From positions 1-7,629 of the forward strand of contig ONNU01000219.1 in assembly GCA_900319255.1 (NCBI GenBank): DNA of 7,629 bases, written 5' to 3'. Shown piece after piece: positions 1-5,544 of this stretch. Both the position numbers and the translations under genes were made by a program. Source of the stretch: an uncultured Eubacteriales bacterium (GTDB taxonomy: Bacteria > Bacillota > Clostridia > Oscillospirales > Acutalibacteraceae). Position 1 is the first letter of the stretch. The number at the start of each line of letters is the position of its first letter. Below the pieces are notes generated by a model. The model was not told the DNA's origin. It worked only from the letters and a program-made list of their open reading frames with translations, and searched no databases.

Positions 1-40
1 GAACGAAAGTAAAGCATTGTCAGATCTGCCAACGCGATTT

Positions 41-65
41 TGACACCGGCGGCACGCCGGCGGCG
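41..65 (+). repeat. GC-rich 25-mer, left copy, upstream of lipoprotein promoter
   Basis: This 25-nt sequence begins TGACACCGGCGG and ends GGCGGCG. It is repeated without mismatch, in inverted orientation, at 7605-7629. Inside it CCGGCG (46-51) and CGCCGG (55-60) can form a 6-bp hairpin with a GCA loop. It ends 9 nt before the -35 hexamer at 75-80, and the right copy has exactly the same spacing to its own -35. There is no T-tract, so it is not a normal terminator. The function is unknown. It could be a dispersed repeat or a protein-binding site linked to promoters. Confidence 0.8.
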
Positions 66-74
66 GCGCTGCGG

Positions 75-103
75 TTGACTTGAGGGGGGAGATATGATAG
101 AAT
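75..103 (+). promoter_or_regulatory. Sigma-70-type promoter of lipoprotein gene
   Basis: The -35 hexamer is TTGACT (75-80), followed by a 17-nt spacer and a -10 hexamer TAGAAT (98-103) within TATGATAGAAT. This is close to the housekeeping consensus with ideal spacing. Transcription should begin near 110, leaving a leader of about 75 nt before the ATG at 185. No clear operator or riboswitch is seen in that leader. Confidence 0.7.
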
Positions 104-184
104 TTATGATGGAGTTGTTTTCTGGTGAGCGGGGATCCTCCGGGGTCTTTGTTCGGCAGAATTAATTGTGAGGGAGGAAAGATA

Positions 185-1084
185 ATGAAAAAAATATTTG
201 TTTCGGCTCTGATACTGATGCTTTGTCTGACTGCGGCAGGCTGCGGCGGTTCGGGTAATGATAATAACAGCAGCACGGACAGCACATCTTCGGCTGTGTC
301 GGAGCAGTCGGGTAATGCTGAACAGCAGGCTTCTCAGGATCAGAAAAACGAAAGCTCTGCTGATGCTTCATCTGACGGAGCATCTGACGCATCAATCGAA
401 GGCTCTTCCGATACTTCAGAGGAAAGCCGGGATTACGGGAATAATCTTGTGATGAAGAGCTTCGGTGAGCTGTGGATGGGGGACGAATACTATATTGATG
501 TAATGATGACCAGCGAATATGACCCGTCAAAGCTTGCCAGTGCTTCCGAGGGAACCTCCGGTGAGACAAAGACTGCGCATTACGATTATATCATAGCTGT
601 TGATTTCGCGAATAACAAAGCCGGTCTTAATATGATATCGGATAACGGCGCTGCCTGCTATGTTATCAAGAATGGCAGGCTGTATGATATCGACCATTCC
701 ACAAAGACCTATACTGAGGAATTATACGGCGGTCAGGCTGAAAACTTCGGTGAGGAATTTACCGTAAAAAGATGTCTTGGCACGATAAATAACTGTACAT
801 TGATCGACAGCGGCACTACTGAATATGAGGGCAATCAGGTGAAGTTTGAAAAATATACCCTCGCTTCCCAGGATCCCGCATACAAGGATCCGGAGATCAT
901 CTATTATTTCGCAATGAACGGCAAGCCTGTTGCTGAGATCGTTACCACAGAAGCAGGAAAGACCACTTTTGTATTCCGCACCGTTTCGGGAACCATTCCC
1001 GTCGAGGATATTCTTGAAATACCCGCAGGATATACAAAGGTCGATTCCCATGAATCACAGGTACAGGAAAGCTCAGCTTCCTGA
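185..1084 (+). CDS. Secreted lipoprotein with Ser/Asp-rich linker, unknown function
   Basis: The 299-residue product is a predicted membrane-anchored lipoprotein on the outer face of the cytoplasmic membrane. Residues 1-19 form a signal peptide (MKKIF, a hydrophobic core, then TAAG) and Cys20 is the expected lipidation site. The lipobox is atypical, with Ala rather than Leu at -3. Residues 21 to about 85 are a low-complexity Ser/Asp/Glu/Gln/Asn linker. From about 86 to 285 there is a mixed globular domain starting around NNLVMKSFGELW, with cysteines at 158, 197 and 204, and the last 15 residues are again Ser-rich. The start is ATG 185 because AGGGAGG (171-177) lies just upstream. An in-frame GTG at 125 would put 20 extra residues before the signal peptide. 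I do not recognise the domain. The shape resembles lipoproteins that follow outer-surface polymers or substrates, but no function can be assigned. Confidence 0.85.
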   Translation: MKKIFVSALILMLCLTAAGCGGSGNDNNSSTDSTSSAVSEQSGNAEQQASQDQKNESSADASSDGASDASIEGSSDTSEESRDYGNNLVMKSFGELWMGDEYYIDVMMTSEYDPSKLASASEGTSGETKTAHYDYIIAVDFANNKAGLNMISDNGAACYVIKNGRLYDIDHSTKTYTEELYGGQAENFGEEFTVKRCLGTINNCTLIDSGTTEYEGNQVKFEKYTLASQDPAYKDPEIIYYFAMNGKPVAEIVTTEAGKTTFVFRTVSGTIPVEDILEIPAGYTKVDSHESQVQESSAS

Positions 1085-1103
1085 ACTTCTGTACAGGCTT
1101 TTC

Positions 1104-1114
1104 AAAAAAATATA
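1104..1114 (+). repeat. 11-nt direct repeat, left flank of structured element
   Basis: AAAAAAATATA here is identical to 1273-1283, and the two copies flank the inverted-repeat element 1115-1272. This is the arrangement of a target-site duplication. The sequence is A/T-only and low complexity, so chance is a real alternative. Confidence 0.5.
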
Positions 1115-1272
1115 TAGCCGATTGTAAAATGGCGAAAGGTCGTCTGCTCGCCGCAGGCGGGCAGACACCTCGCCAAAAGCCTGAAAATACTTGGAAAACG
1201 GAGAAAATTTATTATTGTATATACAAATAAATCCGTATAAACACAGGCTTTTCTGTATTTTACAATCAGCTT
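1115..1272 (+). other. Structured non-coding element (three-way junction or MITE-like)
   Basis: This gene-free stretch is built almost entirely from inverted repeats. GATTGTAAAAT (1120-1130) is an exact reverse complement of ATTTTACAATC (1257-1267), and AGC/GCT extends the pair to 1116-1271 with one mismatch. Immediately inside are two arms. The first is 1131-1174: GGCGA/TCGCC, GGT/ACC and an 11-bp stem, 1142-1152 with 1156-1166, around a GCA loop. The second is 1175-1252: AAAAGCCTG with CAGGCTTTT, ACGGA (1198-1202) with TCCGT (1232-1236), TTTAT (1208-1212) with ATAAA (1227-1231), and the palindrome TTGTATATACAA (1215-1226). Together they form a compact three-way junction. Either a small non-autonomous mobile element or a structured RNA in the ATPase leader would fit. 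No known family is recognised. It also fills the gap where the ATPase promoter would be expected, and I found no convincing promoter there. Confidence 0.6.
1131..1174. other. GC-rich hairpin inside the structured element
   Basis: The stem is GGCGA/TCGCC, an AA bulge, GGT/ACC, one bulged C, then an 11-bp helix containing one G-T pair, closed by the loop GCA. It is the most stable local structure between the lipoprotein and ATPase genes. On the plus strand it is followed by AAAAGCCTG and not by a T-tract, so it is a poor intrinsic terminator. It could still act as a processing site or stabilise an upstream mRNA 3' end. Confidence 0.7.
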
Positions 1273-1283
1273 AAAAAAATATA
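1273..1283 (+). repeat. 11-nt direct repeat, right flank of structured element
   Basis: This is the second copy of AAAAAAATATA (see 1104-1114). It lies directly after the right inverted terminus and just before the ATPase ribosome binding site GGAG (1289-1292). A TATAAT at 1280-1285 overlaps it but has no good -35 at the right distance. Confidence 0.5.
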
Positions 1284-1304
1284 ATTACGGAGATATAATA
1301 AGAG

Positions 1305-3782
1305 ATGGATAATAACACAAAAAACGAGAAAGCTTCGGCTCCGGATGCTGTAAGGTTTGATCCCTCTCCGGAAAAGGGTCTGACTGAGGAACAGGTCATA
1401 CAGCGGAAAAAGGACAACCTTTACAACAGAAATACCCAGCCAAAGGGAAAAAGCGTAAAGCGCATACTTTATGATAATATCGTAACGCTGTTCAATATCC
1501 TGAATATTCTGCTGGGAATCGCTGTACTGCTTGTTGGTTCGTATAAGGATATGCTTTTCCTTGGGGTTATGTTTTTCAACACCACGATCGGTATTATTCA
1601 GGAGCTTCGTGCTAAAAGCGCCATTGAAAAGCTTTCTATCGTTTCCGAATCAAAGGCTTCCGTCATCCGTGACGGCAAAAGATCAAAGATCTCCACCGAG
1701 GAGATAGTTCTTGACGATATCCTTGAGTTTTCCCAGGGCAATCAGATCCCCGTTGACTCAATACTGGTCTGCGGAGAATGTGAGGTAAACGAATCCCTGC
1801 TCACAGGCGAATCGGACGCTATTGTCAAAAGAAAGGGCGATCTTATCCTTTCGGGAAGCTATATCGTCAGCGGAAAATGTACCGCAAGGGTTGAACACGT
1901 TGCAGAGGATAATTATGCTTCAAGGATCTCTGCGGAGGCTAAATATACCAAAAAGATCAATTCAGAGATCATGATAACTCTGAAAACCATAGTCAGATTT
2001 CTTACCTTCATCATTCTCCCCCTTTCCGCGCTTCTGTTTTTCAGTCAGTATTGCAGAGGTCCCGAAGGCTCGGAAATGATAACCACGCTTTTCGGTCAGG
2101 TGCCGGATACACTGCAGAAGGTGGTTGTCCAGACCGTCGCTTCAATGACAAGCATCATTCCGGAGGGACTTATGCTTCTCACAAGTACGGTGCTGGCGGT
2201 GGCTGTAATAAGGCTTTCCCAGAAAAAGGTGCTTGTACAGGAGCTTTACTGTATCGAGACCCTTGCCCGTGTTGATGTGCTTTGCCTTGACAAGACAGGA
2301 ACCATCACCGAAGGCTGTATGGAGGTAGCTGACGTAATAGGCTACGGCGGAGCTGAAAAGGAAAATGCGGAGGATGCCATCGCCGCTCTTGTATGCTCTC
2401 TTGACGATACGAATGCGACCTTCATGGCTCTGAAGGACAGCTGCGGCGGAAAGAGCGGGCTTAAAGCCGACAGAACGATACCGTTTTCCTCTGAAAAGAA
2501 ATGGTCAGGCGCGCATTTTCCGGACGCAGGCTCATATATCATGGGTGCGGCTGAGTTCATTCTTGGAAAGGTTCCGGAGGATCTCAGGGCTATGCTTGAG
2601 AAATATTCAAAGGATTACCGTACGATAATTATTGCTCATTCAGACAATGATTTCCGTGAAAAAGAGCTTCCGGAGGATATCCGTGTCATCGGACTTGCGC
2701 TTCTCAATGACAAGATCAGACAGGAGGCTCCCCAGACCCTGAGATACTTTGCAGATCAGAAGGTAACGGTAAAGATCATTTCCGGCGATAATCCCATAAC
2801 CGTATCGAATGTTGCAAAACGCGCAGGAGTTATCGGCTGGGACAAATATGTGGATGCCACCACCCTGACCGATGATGAAAAGATAGCCGACGCCATCGAG
2901 AACTATACCGTATTCGGCAGAGTTACTCCGGCGCAGAAGAAGAAATTCGTCATTGCGCTTAAAAGCCGGGGTCACACCGTTGCAATGACAGGCGACGGCG
3001 TTAACGATGTACTTGCGCTGAAAGAAGCCGACTGCTCTATCGCAATGGCAGAGGGCAGCGATGCCGCAAGAAATGTTTCCCAGCTGGTTCTGCTTGATTC
3101 CAACTTCGCATCAATGCCGAAGGTCGTGCTTGAGGGCAGACGAAACATCAACAACATCCAGCGTTCAGCAACACTCTTCATAGTAAAGACCATATTCTCC
3201 ATACTGCTTGCAATAATGTTTATCTTTGTCAGCGCGTCCTATCCCTTCAGACCGATACAGTACACGCTTATCAATGCATTTACCATCGGTATACCCTCGT
3301 TCATCCTTGCACTTGAACCCAACAAGGAGCGGATAAAGGGCATATTCATATTCAACATTCTGAAAAACTCAGTACCTGCGGGTCTGACGATCGTTCTGGG
3401 CATAATTCTTTCGATAATATCCCAGTGCATATTCGGGCTTACCGACATTGAATACACCACTCTCAGCGTGCTTGCATTATCAGCCGGCTCCATGATGATA
3501 CTTTTCAGGATATCAAGACCCTTCAACGCTCTTCGCGCCGCTTTATTCATAGCGATGAACGCAGGGCTTCTTATCGGAGTGATATTCTTTGCATGGTTCT
3601 TTGAATTTTCACCGATCACACTCAATATCTTCATTTCCTTCGTCAGCATTTTAGCTATTGATCTGGTAGTATTCATTCTCCTCACCAAGCTTGTGGACAA
3701 GGCTACCCCGATCATGGAAAAAAGAATACTTGAATCAAGAAAGAACAGGTTTATCAGGTCTTTGAAGAAAAGTAATAAGTAG
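1305..3782 (+). CDS. Cation-transporting P-type ATPase, CtpE-like
   Basis: This 825-residue integral membrane pump uses ATP and a phospho-aspartate intermediate to move a cation across the cytoplasmic membrane. Visible elements in order: N-terminal cation-ATPase motif starting GLTEEQV (25-31), membrane helices at about 58-78 and 82-102, actuator loop with TGES (167-170), a helix pair near 225-305 with PEGL (286-289), phosphorylation site DKTGTIT with Asp329, nucleotide-domain motif KWSGA (399-403), hinge motif GDGVND (563-568), and six further helices to about 800. The length suits a single-chain P-type pump. PEGL and the absence of CPC or N-terminal CxxC motifs argue against a heavy-metal P1B pump. 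The overall shape and KWSGA resemble mycobacterial CtpE, which has been linked to calcium uptake, so calcium is the best guess only. The start is supported by GGAG at 1289-1292, 12 nt upstream, which is slightly long. Confidence 0.93.
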   Translation: MDNNTKNEKASAPDAVRFDPSPEKGLTEEQVIQRKKDNLYNRNTQPKGKSVKRILYDNIVTLFNILNILLGIAVLLVGSYKDMLFLGVMFFNTTIGIIQELRAKSAIEKLSIVSESKASVIRDGKRSKISTEEIVLDDILEFSQGNQIPVDSILVCGECEVNESLLTGESDAIVKRKGDLILSGSYIVSGKCTARVEHVAEDNYASRISAEAKYTKKINSEIMITLKTIVRFLTFIILPLSALLFFSQYCRGPEGSEMITTLFGQVPDTLQKVVVQTVASMTSIIPEGLMLLTSTVLAVAVIRLSQKKVLVQELYCIETLARVDVLCLDKTGTITEGCMEVADVIGYGGAEKENAEDAIAALVCSLDDTNATFMALKDSCGGKSGLKADRTIPFSSEKKWSGAHFPDAGSYIMGAAEFILGKVPEDLRAMLEKYSKDYRTIIIAHSDNDFREKELPEDIRVIGLALLNDKIRQEAPQTLRYFADQKVTVKIISGDNPITVSNVAKRAGVIGWDKYVDATTLTDDEKIADAIENYTVFGRVTPAQKKKFVIALKSRGHTVAMTGDGVNDVLALKEADCSIAMAEGSDAARNVSQLVLLDSNFASMPKVVLEGRRNINNIQRSATLFIVKTIFSILLAIMFIFVSASYPFRPIQYTLINAFTIGIPSFILALEPNKERIKGIFIFNILKNSVPAGLTIVLGIILSIISQCIFGLTDIEYTTLSVLALSAGSMMILFRISRPFNALRAALFIAMNAGLLIGVIFFAWFFEFSPITLNIFISFVSILAIDLVVFILLTKLVDKATPIMEKRILESRKNRFIRSLKKSNK

Positions 3783-3794
3783 TGGTTAGTGAAA

Positions 3795-3822
3795 TCTGGA
3801 ATCTGGAATTTGGAAAGTGGAA
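3795..3822 (+). repeat. Four-unit heptanucleotide tandem repeat
   Basis: Four 7-nt units follow one another: TCTGGAA, TCTGGAA, TTTGGAA, AGTGGAA. They start 12 nt after the ATPase stop codon. All units share GGAA, and the first two are identical. The repeat may reflect slippage. A regulatory role is not shown by the sequence. Confidence 0.75.
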
Positions 3823-3921
3823 TCAGAATCCGATGTTCTGCTTTAATGCCCTGAGACATACTTCATTTAGTATTTCTGCTTTGGTCAGTCAAAAGGTGGA
3901 AATCACAAGGGGTTCCCCCCA

Positions 3922-3942
3922 CGTTTTCGCTTTGGGAAAACG
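3922..3942. other. Imperfect hairpin in convergent intergenic region
   Basis: CGTTTTC (3922-3928) pairs with GAAAACG (3936-3942), then a G-G mismatch, a C-G pair and a TTT loop. It follows GGGGTTCCCC (3909-3918), itself a short inverted repeat. There is no T-tract on either strand, so it is not an obvious terminator. The rest of 3823-3967 shows no gene with a ribosome binding site. It may be a decayed dispersed repeat. Confidence 0.5.
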
Positions 3943-3967
3943 GAAGTGAAAAATTAATAAAACCTGC

Positions 3968-4022
3968 AAAAACAAAACCCGGCGGCGGTCATGCTCAGCA
4001 CGACTGCCGCCGGATATTTTTT
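3968..4022. terminator. Bidirectional intrinsic terminator between ATPase and dapF
   Basis: CCGGCGGCGGTC (3979-3990) pairs with GACTGCCGCCGG (4002-4013) through 12 positions including one G-T pair. The loop can add TGC/GCA around TCA. On the plus strand the stem is followed by TTTTTT (4017-4022), ending ATPase transcripts. On the minus strand it is followed by GGGTTTTGTTTTT (3980 down to 3968), ending dapF transcripts. It therefore serves both convergent units. Confidence 0.93.
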
Positions 4023-4034
4023 GCTTGACGATCA

Positions 4035-4898
4035 TCAGATACCGTCAGCTACCTCATCTGTATCAACTACGCCCTCGAATACCTTTGTGGCTGAGCCTTC
4101 CATTATCACAGTGCCGTCCTTACGGTAGGTGTCTGTGAGAATACCGCCGCGAAGATGTACGTTTACCGGGCTGTCCATATCTGCGTACCCGTTGAGCACG
4201 CTTGCAACTACTGCCGCGCAGGAGCCTGTACCGCAGGCAAGGGTCTCTCCCGAGCCGCGCTCCCATACGCGCATCTCAATATTATTCCTGTCGATGATCC
4301 TGATAAATTCGGTATTCACTCTGTCGGGGAACAGGGGATGGTTTTCAAACAGCGGACCGATCTTTTCAAGCTCTATATCGTCAACGCTGTCAACAAAGGT
4401 TATGCAGTGGGGGTTTCCCATTGATACGGCTGTGCAGAGATATGTCTTTCCGGCTGCCTCAACGGGCTGGCTGATGAAGCTTTCTCCATCCACGCTCATG
4501 GGTATATCACGGGGGATAAGTACAGCCTTGCCCATATCAACGCTGGCGCTGATGAATCTGCCGTTTTCAGATCTTATGCTGATGGTTTTGATACCGCTTT
4601 TTGTTTCGATGGTCACGGTGTCCTTGCGGGCGATATTATTATCATAGATGAATTTGGAAACGCATCTGATGGCATTTCCGCACATCATTCCCTCTGAACC
4701 GTCAAGATTGAACATCCTCATTTTTGCATCTGCCGCCTCTGACGGACAGATCAGCACAAGTCCGTCGCCGCCGATACCCTTGTGTCTGTCGGCAAGAAGG
4801 ATACTCAGCGCATTGGGATCATCGACCTTTGTTTCAAAGCAGTTGATATAAACATAATCATTTCCTGCTCCGTGCATTTTGGTAAAATTATATTTCAT
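4035..4898 (-). CDS. dapF: Diaminopimelate epimerase
   Basis: DapF interconverts LL- and meso-diaminopimelate in the cytosol. This is the last step before lysine formation and supplies the cross-linking residue of peptidoglycan in species with meso-diaminopimelate. The 287-residue protein starts MKYNFTKMHGAGNDYVYIN, the typical N-terminus of the family, and has the usual length. The two catalytic cysteines are present: Cys73 in MMCGNAIRC and Cys222 in ACGTGSC. GIGGDG (41-46) and FNLDGSEG (63-70) are further family motifs. An ATG three codons upstream (4905-4907) abuts the Shine-Dalgarno sequence AAAGGA (4908-4913), whereas the ATG at 4896-4898 lies 9 nt from it and matches the family start, so the latter is chosen. 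The gene is last in a tight operon, 27 bp after the lipoprotein gene, and is followed by the shared terminator. The helicase-lipoprotein neighbourhood is not the classic lysine cluster. Confidence 0.97.
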   Translation of the reverse strand: MKYNFTKMHGAGNDYVYINCFETKVDDPNALSILLADRHKGIGGDGLVLICPSEAADAKMRMFNLDGSEGMMCGNAIRCVSKFIYDNNIARKDTVTIETKSGIKTISIRSENGRFISASVDMGKAVLIPRDIPMSVDGESFISQPVEAAGKTYLCTAVSMGNPHCITFVDSVDDIELEKIGPLFENHPLFPDRVNTEFIRIIDRNNIEMRVWERGSGETLACGTGSCAAVVASVLNGYADMDSPVNVHLRGGILTDTYRKDGTVIMEGSATKVFEGVVDTDEVADGI

Positions 4899-4925
4899 AG
4901 CAGTCATTCCTTTCTGTAATTATAT

Positions 4926-5519
4926 TTAAGGCTGAATAATGATTTTTTCAAGCAGGGGCAGATATTTATTTTCATCCCCCTGATGATAGCTGAGGATCGC
5001 CTGACAGTAGCCGTTGTCCTTTACCACAGCTTTAAGACAGCAGGTGACCTTGTTTTTCTTTTTATCGGTGGTATTGACCTTGAAGATCAGCGTACCGTCC
5101 TCGCCGGTCTCAGCCTTTGAATCCTTATATTTTTCCTCAAGAAAATCCCTGAGATTATCCCTGTTTACGCCCTCGCATTTTATATGATCAAGCTGGAGCG
5201 TAGCTTTTCCGTCGCTTGTGGAAAGATAGATCCCGCTTTCGGAACTGATGCTGTCAAGCTTTTTTATAAAATCCTTCGGGAACGTAACATTCAGCTTTCC
5301 GTCAGCGCTTTTATATTTCAGGCTGTCGGTATTGACCTCCTCTGTTCCTTCGGGATAGCTTATTTCATCAATGCTTTCCTCTTTCACAGCGGTCTCGGCA
5401 GCTATGCTCTGACGCAGGATGCTTTCTGTATCAGCGGGCTGAGCGTTGTTTTCACTGCTGCATCCTGCCATTGCGCCTGTGATCATAAGGCAGGCAATTA
5501 TACATAATATCCTTTTCAT
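4926..5519 (-). CDS. Small secreted lipoprotein, unknown function
   Basis: The 197-residue product has a signal peptide MKRILCIIACLMITGAMAG and lipidated Cys20 (lipobox MAGC), so it should be anchored to the outside of the cytoplasmic membrane. Residues 21 to about 66 are a polar, acidic linker. Residues 67-197 form one compact domain starting KYKSADGKLNVTFP, with aromatic and charged alternation typical of a beta-rich fold, and with cysteines at 115, 160, 161 and 172 that could form disulphides if exported in an oxidising place. I do not recognise the family. The reading frame is open upstream to 5705 inside the helicase gene, but the start at 5517-5519 is preferred because GGGAGG (5525-5530) is 5-6 nt away and the signal peptide begins there. 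It lies 25 bp after the helicase stop and 27 bp before dapF, so co-transcription is likely. Confidence 0.87.
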   Translation of the reverse strand: MKRILCIIACLMITGAMAGCSSENNAQPADTESILRQSIAAETAVKEESIDEISYPEGTEEVNTDSLKYKSADGKLNVTFPKDFIKKLDSISSESGIYLSTSDGKATLQLDHIKCEGVNRDNLRDFLEEKYKDSKAETGEDGTLIFKVNTTDKKKNKVTCCLKAVVKDNGYCQAILSYHQGDENKYLPLLEKIIIQP

Positions 5520-5544
5520 ATATACCTCCCGGTAGTGATAGCTT

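Noticed and set aside
125..184. In-frame GTG extension of the first lipoprotein
   Set aside because: It would place 20 polar residues before a clear signal peptide. AGGGAGG sits directly before the ATG at 185.
1129..1230. 33-codon plus-strand ORF (ATG at 1129, stop at 1228-1230)
   Set aside because: There is no ribosome binding site upstream of the ATG, and its sequence is accounted for by the base-paired arms of the structured element.
1280..1299. TATAAT at 1280-1285 and 1294-1299 as ATPase -10 boxes
   Set aside because: The first has only a TTTACA 15 nt away and would start transcription at the ribosome binding site. The second lies downstream of the ribosome binding site. Both are likely chance in A/T-rich DNA.
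1305..3782. Heavy-metal (P1B) ATPase such as a copper or zinc exporter
   Set aside because: There is no N-terminal CxxC metal-binding domain and no CPC motif. PEGL is in its place.
3239..3859. 206-codon minus-strand ORF antisense to the ATPase end
   Set aside because: It lies opposite well-supported ATPase membrane helices. It has no convincing start signal and no recognisable protein features.
4129..4647. 172-codon plus-strand ORF opposite dapF
   Set aside because: It is a shadow of dapF, which has intact catalytic motifs, a ribosome binding site and the expected length.
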